Assembly: GCA_019914945.1 (NCBI GenBank)
Contig: CM034104.1
Location: forward strand, 5,954,501 to 6,018,500
Length of the DNA stretch: 64,000 bases
Reading direction: 5' to 3'
Source: Typha latifolia
Lineage: Eukaryota > Streptophyta > Magnoliopsida > Poales > Typhaceae
How positions within the stretch are numbered: the first letter of the stretch is position 1; each line of letters begins with the position of its first letter. A program made the translations under genes and the position numbers. A model generated the notes under the pieces. It was not told the DNA's origin. It saw only the letters and a list, made by a program, of their open reading frames with translations, and made no database searches. Below, piece by piece: positions 10,699 to 22,460 of this stretch.

Positions 10699-11114
10699 GT
10701 TGCACCTAGGGGTGGCAAAACTTGACCCGACCCGATAACCCGACACGATAACCCGGTTGCTAATTGGGTTTGGGTTTAGGTTAATCGGGTTCGGGTCATA
10801 AACGGGTCAACCCGCCTAACCTGATTAATAATCGGGTCGTGTTCGGGTTTATACCTCTGACCCGTTTAACTCGTTTAAGTAAACGAGTCGGGCAGGTCAA
10901 GCGAGTCGGGTTGACCCGCCAACCCGCCACACACACATATATATTCTAAATTTCCAATTTGACCCAAATACCCTAATACCCTAAAACCCAAGTCACCCAA
11001 AGTCCAAACCTCAATCCTCACACCAGCCACCAGCGCTGTCGCCGCCTCCCCTTACCTCCTTCCCTTACCCATGCCCGCAGGCCACGTTGGCGTCGCCCCT
11101 TCCCTCCTCACTAC

Positions 11115-11219
11115 CGACGCCCAAGCTTCTCACGCCGACGCCCAAGCTTCTCACACCGGCACCCAAGCTTCTCACACCGGTGCCCAAGCTTCTCACGCCG
11201 ACGCCCAAGCTTCTCACGT
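11115..11219 (+). repeat. 21-bp tandem repeat, five copies
   Basis: cccaagcttctcac recurs at 11120, 11141, 11162, 11183 and 11204, exactly 21 bp apart. The variable part is cgccgacg or accggcac. In one frame it would encode a heptad of the type DAQASHA. It lies in the hAT element upstream of the transposase, probably in its 5' untranslated region. Confidence 0.9.
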
Positions 11220-11913
11220 CGTCTCCTCATTGTCGGCACCCAATCTTCTCACGCCTCCGGATGACCAAGGTCCTTACGCTGTCGGGTGCTCACGCCAAAT
11301 CTCCCCCCTCACTCGCGCTGGAGCTTCTCGCATAGGATCTTCCCCCTCACGTTGCCCGAGCTCACCGATCCGGCGATCCCCTTCACTCACACCGTCGATC
11401 CCCCTCACTCACGCTTCCTGACGCCGCCCGAGCTCACCGAGTTACTGATTATTGTTTAGTTATTTTACTGTTTTATTTTTTTAATTTCTTGTTAGATCTA
11501 TTTAGTCAAGTCCATCTCACTTGATTTTAGTTCAATTTAATTTAGTTTCATAGCTTTGGTTCCATGTTATGAAATTATTTCTCTTGCTTTCATTTTAGTT
11601 ATGGGTGATGATAGTGTGGAGATATTTCCTAAAGATGGAGAAAATATTTCTGAGGAGGTTCCTCCTCCCATAGTAGGTGGAGAGAATTCTAGTAGTAAAA
11701 GAAAAAGAAAACAAATATCTAGTATTTGGGAAGTGTTTACGGAGCTACCAAAAGAAGAAGATGGGTTAAAGAGAGCCACATGTAAATTGTGTGGTGTTAT
11801 ATGCATATCAGATAGTAAGTATGGGACTCGAAATATGAAACACCATATACTTGTATGCCCAACATTGAAAACTAAATATATAGGCCAATTATTCCTTGCC
11901 AAATCAGAAGGAT

Positions 11914-12890
11914 TGATACGATTCGGATTTAACCGACGTCGTCTCGAGCATGGATTCACTTTAGGAGTGTTTTATTTCATGTTTTAGTGTCTAATTTCCA
12001 TTAAAATAAGTTTTCTGTAAGTCGCGTTCGAACGCGGGTGGAGTGAGTTCGAACGCGGTTTGTGAACGGGGTTGTGAACGTGGTGAAGAGAATGTACTGT
12101 GCGTTCGAACGCACTGTGAACGTCTGCATCGCATTTGAAAATACCGACAGGCGCGTTCGATCGCGCGTTCGAACGCCTGCATTGCGTTCGCAAATCCAGA
12201 AGAGCGAACTCGGTGCGTTCGAACGCGGTCGGGCGAGTTCGAACGCGGTCGACGAAAATTGTGTTTTTAGGATCAATTTGAGTTGTTGGTCAGCCTATAA
12301 AAGGATGTGGTAGGCAACCAAATTGATGATTGATAATTGAGATTGAGTTTTGCCTTGCCTCCTTCATCTTCTTCACTCCCGTTTTCTCAATCCCCGGCGA
12401 CGCCGCTTCTAACCTCCCTCATCCGGCTAATCACCCTAGTCCCTTAGGGGTGGCCCTCTTCTCCCCCTTCGTCCAATCTATCCAACACTTGCCCTAATCC
12501 TTCCATCAACCACAACCCTTCCACCATCACTTTTCACCGGTGCCACTACATTAACGCTGGTCCACCTTCAACCACCATTACCTAGGATCATGTGCCTCCA
12601 TCCACGGATCCAAAACAGACCATCTGACCTTTGTCCACAAATCGGACGATATCTCGAGATCCCCACATCTGATTCCCTGCAACTAGATTTGTTGGAAAGA
12701 TCTTTTCTGGGGCTACAACATATCAGAGTTTCACATCGATCCGACGGCGACATATTTTAGGATCTTATTTCAAAGTTCCGTGCCAGATCTAGTCCAGATC
12801 AAGAATTGGAAGATATCGACCCTTCACCAAAAAGGCGAGATCGTATCAAGCTGGTATCAGAGCTCCATAGCCAGAGGTGTGATCGTATCA
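11914..12890 (+). mobile_element. LTR relic: one LTR, primer site and an 11-bp LTR end
   Basis: A full LTR (11914-12848) begins TGATACGA and ends TCGTATCA, perfect 8-bp inverted termini. Next come agc, the primer site tggtatcagagctcc (12852-12866), 13 further bases, and then tgatcgtatca (12880-12890), the last 11 bp of a second LTR. The whole is bounded by a perfect target duplication, aggat (11909-11913 and 12891-12895). Nearly all internal sequence and almost the whole 3' LTR were lost by a deletion that kept both outer ends. It interrupts the hAT transposase gene. Six copies of GTTCGAACGC-type palindromes (12020-12250) lie upstream of the TATA-like box cctataaaagg (about 12295). Confidence 0.9.
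12852..12866 (+). other. Primer-binding site (initiator tRNA-Met type)
   Basis: tggtatcagagctcc starts three bases after the LTR end and matches the usual plant iMet primer site. It shows that this copy is more than a solo LTR. Confidence 0.85.
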
Positions 12891-15695
12891 AGGATCAATG
12901 TCTTTATAAGTTTCTAAGTTTGATCAGGAGAAATACCGTGAATTGATGACAATGACAATTGTTAAGCATGAATTGCCTTTTCAATTTGTTGATTATGAAG
13001 GAGTTAGAATATTGCACAGTTACTTATGTGATAAGGTCAAACATATTAGTAGAAATACAGCTAAGGCAGATGTTTTGAAAATGTACAGAAGGGAGAAGAA
13101 TAAACTCAAATATTGGTTATATTCTATTCTTGAAAGAATCAGTTTAACATCTGACTTGTGGACCTCCATGACCACTGATGGTTATCTATGTCTCACGGCA
13201 CACTTTATTGATGAAAATTGGGTATTGCACAAAAAAATTATAAATTTTTGTGCAATGCCAACCCCATACACTGGAATAGCTTTGTCTGATAAGATTTAGA
13301 TATTATTGACTGAATGGGGTATAGAGAAAAAGTTATTTTCTATAACACTTGATACTGCATCTACAATTAATTTATTTGTTGAGTTGTTGAGGAGCCAACT
13401 TATATTAAATGATGCTTTATTATGTGATAATGATTTTTTTCATGTTTGTTGTTGTGCTCATATTCTTAACTTAATATGCAAGAAGGTCTGAAAGAAATAG
13501 ATGATTATGTATTCAAAATTAGATAGAGCATCAAATATGTTAAAGGGTCACAAGTCAGAAAACAAAGATTTGCTGAGTGTATTAAACAAGTTTCTTTGAA
13601 TAGCAGTAAAGGATTAAGACAAGATGTGCCTACAAGATGGAATTCAACTTACTTAATGCTTGACAGTGCTATTATATATCGTCGTGCATTTCTTCATTTA
13701 CAATTGAGTGATTCAAATTATAAGTATTGTCCATCACAAAAAGAATGGGGTAAAGCAGAAAAGATTTACAAGTTTTTGAAGTTGTTTTATGATGTTACAT
13801 CTCTATTTTCTGGATCTATATACCTTACAACAAATTTGTACTTTCCTAAAGTAGTTTTGATCCAATTGAATATAATGGAAGGCATGCGAAGCTCAGATAA
13901 TTTTATTAGTCATATAGCCACACAAATGAATGTGAAGTTTGAAAAATATTAGAAACAATACAGTATTATTTTAGCAATAGCTATCATTCTAGATCCATGA
14001 TTCAAAATATATTTTATGAAATTCTTATACAACAAAATCTATGGCTCTTCTTATGAGATGATAAAGATCTGTGAGAAGTTGTTTGCTCTTTTTTATCACT
14101 ATGTTCAGAACACTTCTAAAGTTTCCAATGTGACATCTTCAACTTATTTATGTAAAGTTTCAAATAATACTAAAGATAACAACTCTATGATGAAGGTAAT
14201 TTAATACCATTATTATGTTTCTTATCATTATATTTTTTTAATATTCTTTATATATTCAGAATAATAATTATTATTTTTTATATAAGAGTTTGATTCATTT
14301 GAGAGTTTTGAGTTTGTGAGTAAATCACAAAAGTCACAATTAGAATTGTATCTTGAAGAGCCTCGAATTGATCGAAATTCTAAATTGGATATTCTTAATT
14401 ATCGAAAATCCAATCAATTTTGATATCCTGATCTTTCTCTTATGGCATGCGATATATTAAGTATTCTTATCTCCACAGTTGCTTCTGAATTTGCTTTTAG
14501 TGTTTGTGGTAGAGTACTTGATCAATATAGAAGTACTTTAAAGCCTAAAAGTGTGGAAGCTTTAATATGTACTCGAGATTGGTTGTTTCATACTAGAGGT
14601 AAGTATATTATTATTTTCTTATATAACTATTCAAAAAGTTTAGTGTACTAATTATTTTATCATATTATGATAGACAATTTGGTAGCATTGGAGGAGCTAA
14701 CGGAAGATATTACAAATTTGGACTTAATGGCTAATGCAAGTGAAGTTGTAGAATCTGGTGAATGCTCAAATGCATAAATCTAAATCCGATGAATGCTCAT
14801 TGACTACTGTAAGTGAATTTTTGTATATATCTTACATTTTAGATGTTTACTTTTTGTTCTTTCTGGCAGGGTCGTGATATTTGGAGATGGAGAGCTTAAT
14901 GATAGTGTTTGCATATTTCAAACTATTTTTAATTTGTAATGGATTGTAAACTCTAAATTTTGTTCTAATTGTCATGGGATTGTATGGACTTTGTTGAAAC
15001 TTTGTTGAAACTTTGTTGGAACTTTGTTTTAAATTATATTGTATGGACTTTTATTATGCTAAATTATTAGGATTGTAATTTTGATATTGTGTAAGTTTTG
15101 AGTTGGAAATGTATTGTTTTGTTTTTATGAATGTACGATACACTTTTTGAGAGTTAGAACTTTATTCCAAACTCTATTATATGGTTTTTGTTATGATGAA
15201 TTATTATGATTGTAATTTTGATATTGTATAAATTTTGAGTTGAAAATGTATTATTTTGTTTGTATGAATATATGATACACTATTTTGGGAGTTGGAATTT
15301 GTTCTAAACTCTATTGTATGGGTTTTGTTTTGATGAATTATTAGAATTGTAATTTTAATGTTGTATGAGTTTTGAGTTAAAAATAGGTTATTTTATTTGT
15401 GTAATACACCATTTATATATAATAAATTAGTAAATATTAAATTTTATATAGGATTTATATTAAATGGGTTAGATGGGGCGTGTTAACGTGTCGAGTTAAC
15501 ATTACCCGTTTAAGTATACGGGTTAGGCGGGTCGTGTCGTGTTATCTGTTTATTAATCAGGTCGTGTTCGTGTTTGCCAAATGCAACCCATTTATTAATC
15601 GGGTCGTGTTCGTGTCAAGGTAATATTGACCCAACCTGAATCTGACCCGACCCGAATTCGCTTAACCCAACCCGATTGCCACCCCTAGTTCCACC

Positions 15696-16352
15696 TCAAG
15701 TGTCGTCCTTGTTGTGGGTATCGGCCGGTGCACTGACCTTGGGTGCCGACGATGGTGCACGCCAGCAACCACCTCCTTTCTCTTAGTTGGTCTTCAGTTG
15801 GGTGAGAGGAAGGAGGTGGTTGTTGAGTTGGGCTGCCTAGCCCAACTTGGGCTTGGTTGGGCTATGGCATCCAAACCCAAGTAGTGGCTGGGCTACTTTG
15901 GCAGTTGGGCCATTAGCAGCCTAGCCCAAGTTGTGTTGGGTTTGGGCTACAGGCAGCCCAACCCATGTGGTGGCTCATGTGGTGGCTTTGGGCTATAGGT
16001 AGCCCAACGCAAGTTTGTTGTGGGTTTGGATTGCTAGTAGCCCAACCCAAGTTTGTTGGTGAGTGGGCTACAGCACAGCCCATGAGAACTTTAGGCCTAG
16101 TTTCCTTGGGGCTTTGGGCCTATTTTAGTGGGTTTATGCTTGATCTTGAGCTGGCCAAGCTAGTTAGTTGCTTTGTAATCTTTTTATTTATGTTAGTCAT
16201 CTTATTCTTTTATTCTTGTCAACCTAAGCCCTTATCATTAATTATTTTTAGCAGATAGTAGTATTTGCTTTATTAATTATTTTTATAAATTAATTTTAAT
16301 GAATCAAACTGTGGCTTGAGAGTGTCATTATAAATAACACATAACAAAAGCT
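15696..16352. other. Unassigned DNA with GGGCT-rich degenerate repeats
   Basis: From about 15820 to 16090, agcccaac and ttgggct motifs recur many times in both orientations, giving a degenerate repeat of roughly 50-60 bp. The 3' part (16150-16352) is AT-rich and, together with 25384 onward, forms the target of the Sirevirus insertion. No gene was recognised. Confidence 0.4.
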
Positions 16353-16357
16353 AACTC

Positions 16358-17248
16358 TGTTAGGTTTTTAATTGTTGGCAATTGTGTACAAAATATTCTA
16401 AGTGTATTTTTACATGTATATGAGTTTTATACAAGTCTAGAAAATCTCTGGTTTGAAGAATTGCAAGATTATTGGAGAAAAGCTGTTGAGTTCACACCGC
16501 GTTCACAAACGCGTTCGAACACGGGTACTGCGTTCACATAGACCAAGAGCTGCGTTCACAAACGCGTTCGAACGCGGGTATTGCGTTCACACAGACCGAG
16601 AGCTGCGTTCACAAATGCGTTCGAACGCAACCTGAAGAATTCAAGCTGTTGCATTCGAATGCACTTGGGCCCATTCGAAGGCACCCGGGCCGCGTTCGAA
16701 CGCACCAACGAAGTTTGAATATCTTGGACTTTCATAAGTTCATATAAGACTTAGATTTGGCTATATCTTGGAGATCATATATAAGGATTGTGAAGCCCTA
16801 ACTCTAGGGTAGTTGAAGAAGCATTATTGAAGGAGACTTCTTGAGGCTACATCGGTTCTTCAACTAACAAGGTTCTACTCATCTAAAAAACTTAATATTT
16901 CGTCTTAAGGGCTATCTAGACGAAAGATCAATCTTGAGGGCTACTAAAGTTGGACTTCAATCATGAGAAGCAGTGAATCGTGGGTTCTAGCGAGCAAGAC
17001 TGAGAGGAACAAAGTCATTTGGATAGACGGATTGTTTTGTGAGTAAGTCTTGTAACTGCTGCTATTATAGTGATTGGTTTTGATCCGAGTTTGGATCCGT
17101 GGTTTTTTCTTGTCTGGGTTTCTCCATATTAAATTCTTGGCGTTCATCTCTATTTTCGTTCTTAATATTTCTTCGAACTTTTACTTAAGCGAACGAGTGA
17201 TATCATTGCCTAGTATTTAGATACATACTTGTGTCTAAGGGTTTTTCA
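16358..17248 (+). repeat. 5' LTR of the Sirevirus element
   Basis: Contains about 2.5 copies of a roughly 53-bp tandem unit (16499-16630), each with gcgttcacaaa followed by cgcgttcgaac. Further palindrome copies lie to about 16705. A TATA-like box, catatataagg, follows at about 16778. The pattern of palindromes then TATA then leader agrees with a Pol II promoter in the LTR. Confidence 0.88.
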
Positions 17249-17250
17249 AT

Positions 17251-17265
17251 TGGTATTAGAGCAGG
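17251..17265 (+). other. Primer-binding site
   Basis: tggtattagagcagg lies two bases after the 5' LTR end and matches the iMet-type primer site of copia elements with one change (c to t). Confidence 0.85.
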
Positions 17266-17295
17266 TTCTCTCACCCTTTGAGAAAGATCATATGC

Positions 17296-18506
17296 ATGGA
17301 TTTTCATAGAGATGGACCATCATCTATTAGACCTCCTATTCTAGATGGATCAAATTATGCATATTGGAAAGCTAGAATGAGAGCTTACTTGAAGTCTATA
17401 GATGAACGAGTATGGTTTGCCGTTGTGAACGGTTGGAGTCCACCAATGTATGTGGTAAATGAAAAACTTATTGAGAAACCGATTGAGTCATTGGATAGGA
17501 CAGACTATGAAAAAGTCGGATGGAATAGCAAAGCAATAAATGTAATTTTTCGTTGTGTTTCCTTGGAAGAATTTAGAAGAATTTCTACTTGTGAGATAGC
17601 AAAAGAAGCCTTGACGATCTTAGAAACTACTCACGAAGGAAATATGGCTGTAAAACTTTCAAAACTTCAAAGGTTGACTTCTAATTTTGAAACTCTACGT
17701 ATGGAGGAGAATGAGACATTTGATGAGTTCTATGCAAAGTTGAATAATATAGTCAACTCCAATTTCAACCTAGGAGAGAAAATTCCTAAAAACAGAATTG
17801 TTCGTAAGATCCTTAGGTCTCTTCCCGAAAGATTTCAGGCGAAAGTTATAGCTATTGAGGAAAGTAAGGACATTGACTCTATGAAAGTTGAACAATTAAT
17901 AGGAAATCTACAAACATTTGAGTTCAATCTTTCAAAACCGAGGAAGTCCAAAGGGATGGCCCTATCCACAGTTGAACAAAATTTAGAGGAGTCTGATGAT
18001 GAAGGTGATTTTGATGTTGAGATGTTGACTATGTTTGTCAAAAAGTTAAATAAATTCTTTCGGAAGCCAAACAAGTTGAATGCTGAAAAACTTGAGAAAA
18101 GTAAAGCCTTTGTGAAAAAGAAGAATACTGTGAGTTCGAACATGTGAGCAACAACAATGTCAAATAGAAAAATAAGAATTCTAAGAATAAAGTTCGATAT
18201 TTTGAATGTTCTAGTTTTGGACACATCGCACAAGAATGTCTTAATCGTCTTAAGAGGAAGGCTAAAGCTATGAAAGTTACTTGGAATGACTCAGATGAAT
18301 CTGATGATGATTCTAAAAAAGATGAAGAAAACTTTGTAGCTTTTGCCTCTTCTCTACTTAATACTTACTCTGTTGTTGATACTAATAGTACAAATGATCA
18401 GGATACGTTATCAGCTGAGGAAGATGAATCTGAAATTCAAAAGGCATATAATGACCTATACCTAGAGTCGTTTAAACTCAAGAAAAGCAATCTTAGACTA
18501 CTTTAA
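17296..18506 (+). pseudogene. Sirevirus gag (UBN2-type), broken
   Basis: The first in-frame ATG is at 17296 (MDFHRDGPSS); the frame upstream has no ATG. The protein shows the copia gag signature LDGSNYAYWKARMRAYL (residues about 14-30), ETFDEFYAKLNNIV and VRKILRSLPERF, and stays open to 18147, where a TGA stops it. In another frame follows the zinc knuckle region RYFECSSFGHIAQEC, where the first Cys of the CX2CX4HX4C motif is Tyr. An acidic, coiled-coil-like segment (18270-18506) comes next and ends at TAA. Gag forms the cytoplasmic particle. The lost Cys and the stops mean this copy is not functional. Continuation of the gag C-terminus is found inverted at 18690-19335. Confidence 0.85.
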
Positions 18507-18686
18507 CGACTCAAGGTAATCGAACCAGAAAGAATTCAATTTGAGGAGAAGTACAAATTGAAACTTGAACGTGTCAAACCTTTCTGAACAACTTGACAAT
18601 GCGAAAAATAAAATGAAGGCTGATGAAATTGAACTAGGGTGATTGCATAAAGAAGTGACATTTCTAAAAGGGAAGAACAAACAACC

Positions 18687-19335
18687 TCATAATCTTCATC
18701 ACAAAATTGACCGATGCTCAATAGATTTGCTTTCATGCCCTTAACATAAAGAACATTTTTAAGAATAGGAACCCCCGGAGAACTTACCTTTCCTTTACCT
18801 ATTACCTTGGGTGAATTACCATCTCCGAATGTCACAACTCCCCTTCATGTTTTTTGAGATTAGAAAATAAGGACTTGTCACTCAATATATGTCTTGAATA
18901 ACCACTGTCTAAATATCACAAATCAGAATTTAAAGCTTTCAAGGTTGTATGCACAACATAACATTTCAAATCACTTTTCTTAACCCATACGGCCTTTGTT
19001 TTCATCCCATAAATGAAATCACTTCTAGGTTTTTGCAAAAAATTGCAATGAGGTCGAATATGCCCTAGAATACCGCAATGATAGTATGTCGGAACAAACC
19101 CTTTTCTACTCACCTTTTGTCGAGGAGTGTGACTAAAGTTTACCTTTGGTGCCGTTGAAGATTCACCAGTTTGTAGATTCAACTTTTGTTTATAAGCATT
19201 CATCCAGGATTGCTTTGTAAATGCGGTTGATGACTTCAGATATTCTTTCTTTTGTATACCTGCAGAAACGAAGACAGTTTTGTTATTATTTGAATTAATA
19301 GTGTATCCAACACCATACCTGTCTTTCCAGAGATC
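18687..19335 (-). other. Inverted block holding gag C-terminus and protease region
   Basis: Read on the minus strand from about 19335 down to 18687, this block encodes, in order, LDLWKDRYGVGYTI, KQSWMNAYKQKLN, a second zinc knuckle (YYHCGILGHIRPHC), YLDSGYSRHI (aspartic protease active site, DSG, near 18905; the preceding Trp codon is a stop) and the MTFGDGN...VLYVKGMKANLLSIGQ region before the integrase. The flanking gag and integrase read on the plus strand. The left junction lies near 18685 (after gggaagaacaaacaa) and the right near 19335-19345. So about 650 bp of the element is inverted in place. Confidence 0.87.
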
Positions 19336-19339
19336 TAAG

Positions 19340-21480
19340 CTTTTAGAATCTCGTCAAGAATTCTCCAAAACTGATTGTACTATTCTAGATCATGATGGTA
19401 ATGTTATATGTTATGGATCTAGAACATCTGATAATTACTATGTTGTTGGAACTTTACATAAATTGAAATGTAACAATGCATCTTTCGACATTGCAGATCT
19501 TTGGCATCAACGTCTTGGACATGTGAATCACAATGAATTATTTACTCTGTCCAAACAAGAAGTGGTAATAGGAATACCTAATATGAAAGAAATGTCAAAA
19601 AGAGTGTGCGGTTCGTATCAAATTGGAAAACAAATTCAGATCTCACACAAGAAGGTAAATGCAGCTACAACTGACCGTGTGCTATAATTAGTTCACATGG
19701 ACTTGATGGGTCCAACAAAAACGGAAAGTCTTGGAGGTAAACGCTATATATTCTTAATGGTCGATGATTACTCCAAATATACCTAGGTTGCCTTTCTACG
19801 TGAGAAGTCTGAAACCTTTAAAGTTTTTAAATCAATATGCTTAAAAATGCAGAATAAAAAATCTACTACCTTAGTTAGGATTCGTTCTGATCATAGTAGA
19901 GAATTTGAAAATAAATATTTTTCTATATTTTGCGATTCTCTTGGTATTCAACATAAATTTTCAGCTCCTATAACTCCACAACAGAACGGGATTGTGGAAA
20001 GAAAAAACCGAGTTGTGTAGGAAATGGCTAGGGTTATACTTGACGGTAAAAAGATTATTCAAAGGTTTTGGGCAGAGGCGATCAATACAGCGGTACATGT
20101 GATAAATCGTGTTTATCTAAGATCAGGTACAAAAATGATTGCATATAAAATCTGGAAAGGTTAGAAACCTAGTGTTAAATATTTTCGAGTTTTTGGTAGT
20201 AAATGCTATATCTTGCGTAATCGAGAATATTTGACTAAATTTGACACTAGAAGTAGCGAAAACATCTTCTTAGGGTATTCTAATAATAGCAGAGCCTACA
20301 GGGTATTTAATCTTGACACTTCTACTGTTATGGAATCTGCTAATGTTATTATAGATGAATCCACGACTGATATAACTGAAGGTACTCTTATTTTTGTTTC
20401 TGCAGATACATATGATGAAGAAATAGGAAAGGAGCTTGATCTGAAAATTGAGAATCAGGACGAGGACAAAGTTGAAATGAACAAAGATGACTGCAACATA
20501 CCAGAACCATCTGCCAGAGTGAAATCAAATCATCCACTATCACAAGTGATCGGAGACGTGAATGAACCAATTAAGACAAGACGACAAATCCAAAGTGAGT
20601 TATCATTTACTTGTTATACATCTTCTTTTGAACCTAAAAATGTGAAGGAAGCATTGTTAGACGATTCTTGGGTTAATGCTATGCATGAGGAATTAGAGCA
20701 ATTTTCTAGGAATGATGTTTGGTATTTAATTCTTACACCTAAGAATGTGAACGTCATTGGAACAAAATGGATTTACAAGAATAAAAGTGATGAACATGGC
20801 AATATAGTTTGAAATAAAGCTATACTAGTAGTACAGAGATATACTCAGGTTGAGAGTATAAATTTTGATGAGACATTTGCTCCTGTTGCTAGATTATAGT
20901 TTATTCGTATACTGCTTGCTATTGCTTGTCATTTAAAATTTAAATTGTTTCAAATGGATGTTAAAAGTGTTTTTTTGAATGATACTCTGAATGAAGATGT
21001 TAAAATTGTTTCATATCTAGATACACGAATTCTGATTGGGCAGGTTCATGTGATGATAGAAAAAATACTTCAGGTGGATGTTTTTATATTGGAAACAATC
21101 TGGTTGCTTGGCACAGTAAGAAATAAAACTCAATATCTTTATCTACTATGGAGGCCGAGTACATTGCAGCGGGAAGTTGTTGTTCTCAGTTACTATGGAT
21201 GAAACAAATGGTCAAAGATTACGACATTGAACAAGATACTATGGTGCTTTATTGTGACAACATGAGTGCTATTAATATATCGAAAAATCCTGTTCAACAC
21301 TCGCGTACAAAACATATTGATATCCGACATCATTTTATATGTGAGTTAGTTGAAAACAAAATAATAGCAATAGAACATATTGAGACGGAGAAACAATTGG
21401 GTGATCTGTTTACAAAACCTTTGGATTTACTGAGATTTGAGTATCTTCGTACTTCTTTAGGGATTTGTGTTTTGGATTGA
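19340..21480 (+). pseudogene. Copia integrase, truncated RT and RNase H (broken pol)
   Basis: Integrase: LWHQRLGHVN then CGSYQIGK (the second Cys of the HHCC zinc site is Tyr), HMDLMGP, RSDHSREF and NGIVERKN keep the catalytic D, D and E. Stops interrupt at 19685, 19783, 20017 and 20162. The open frame 20213-20812 carries the integrase C-terminal part (IFLGYSNNSRAYRVFN) and the RT start (GTKWIYKNKSDEHG), then TGA. RT motif A is visible (FQMDVKSVFLN, about 20950), but near 21000-21020 the sequence jumps to RNase H (SDWAGSCDDRKNTSGG). The YVDD core and the rest of RT are deleted. RNase H is intact from there (STMEAEYIAAGS, LYCDNMSAI) to the stop at 21480. Confidence 0.87.
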
Positions 21481-22460
21481 TCTTTTTGAGTTTTGATTTG
21501 CGTGTTTTTTATTTTATTTCATTTTTTTAGGTTTTCTTTTACTCTAAAATTTTCTCATTGGTTTTAGTTTCAGATTTGTCGAGAGTGTTTGTCATAAAAA
21601 AAAATTTGATGCACTCCTAGATTCAATAATATACTCTTGACATATAAATATAATTTTTCTCTTGATTATGAGTTATAATAGTCAATTTTGTCATCTTGTA
21701 GTATATTGTATCATTTCTGATTTATTCACTCTCTCGACTTCTATGATAATTAAACTAAATTTAATGCACTCATAACGTGTGTATATTCTTATGTGAACAT
21801 GACATCGTGAAGTTTTTTTAAATAGCTCACTATTGACTTTGATTTGCACAGTTTGACCTCATGCTTAGTCATCACAAATGTGTTCATAAAATATCAATAA
21901 AAAGGGCTACAATGAGTTAGTGTGAAAGTCATCTTGTTTAGAGTCCAATTTGACTCAGTACAATGCTTGCAAATTAAATAAATTTTTTTTAATATTTGTG
22001 AATATCTTCTTGCACATTGTTTGATATGTACTACAAGAAAAGGGCTACCTACTCATGTGGGAAAGCTATCATTGCACCTATATGGTTTAAGTATAAAAAA
22101 AAATTATAGGAAAAATTCCTTTTCTGTTATGGAGAATAAGTCGAAAAGTGTAAATTAAAATACTAAATTAGTTTGACTACTGTGTTGTATCATTGTTTAA
22201 ATAGGAAAGTTTATTTAAGAAGAATGTTTCATGTTATCTATGCTCAACTTGCATATGCATATTGTTATGATCAATCAAGATTAATTTAATTTTGAGTGAT
22301 GCATTAGAATTGATTATAATATGCTTTTGATGATTTGATTGATCTGTGTATGACTTATTCCATTCGATTGTCATATTCTATGTCTTGAATCTATTTTGAA
22401 TTTCTAGAAGTGCATCTACAAAAATATTTTTTATTTTTTTTTCTTAGACTTTTTACTTAA
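21481..22460. other. AT-rich spacer between pol and the envelope-like gene
   Basis: About 1 kb without open frames or recognised motifs. Sireviruses normally carry such a non-coding spacer or an additional gene here. Confidence 0.5.

Larger units (their letters stand above)
11601..14777 (+). pseudogene. hAT (Ac-like) transposase, split by LTR relic and stops
   Basis: The first ATG of the BED part (11601) gives MGDDSVEIF, then a basic KRKRK segment and the BED zinc finger (SSIWEVF, CKLCG, then MKHHILVC), to 11913. After the LTR relic, coding resumes near 12896 with FDQEKYRELM and LPFQFVDYEG. Next come LTSDLWTS (catalytic Asp region of the RNase H fold), FHVCCCAHILNL, and DVPTRWNSTY. The C-terminal dimerisation region reads [20 protein letters not shown] (14470-14530), with Ser to Phe and Gly to Cys changes relative to the family. 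A clear intron (14599-14673, AG|GTAAGT...GATAG) leads to a last exon ending in TAA at 14777. In-frame stops near 13299, 13950 and 14422 and the insertion make it non-functional. The family cuts and pastes DNA in the nucleus. Confidence 0.85.
10707..15687 (+). mobile_element. hAT DNA transposon with TIRs and target duplication
   Basis: Perfect 12-bp terminal inverted repeats are taggggtggcaa (10707-10718) and ttgccaccccta (15676-15687). The flanks gttgcacc (10699-10706) and gttccacc (15688-15695) are an 8-bp target duplication with one mismatch. Both subterminal zones (10720-10930 and 15465-15675) are packed with (A)CCCG/CGGGT repeats, the usual transposase-binding architecture of plant hAT elements. 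The element encodes an Ac-like transposase with a BED zinc finger, broken by stops and by an LTR insertion at 11914. At 4981 bp including that insertion, the original element was about 4 kb. Confidence 0.92.

Noticed and set aside
11071..11421. A 116-codon protein with QASH repeats
   Set aside because: The frame is open because of the 21-bp tandem repeat; it has no family similarity and lies in the hAT leader.
12001..12276. Arg/Phe-rich frames on both strands of the LTR relic
   Set aside because: They are translations of the GCGTTCGAACGC palindrome repeats (SNAFER- or VRT-type residues) and are not genes.
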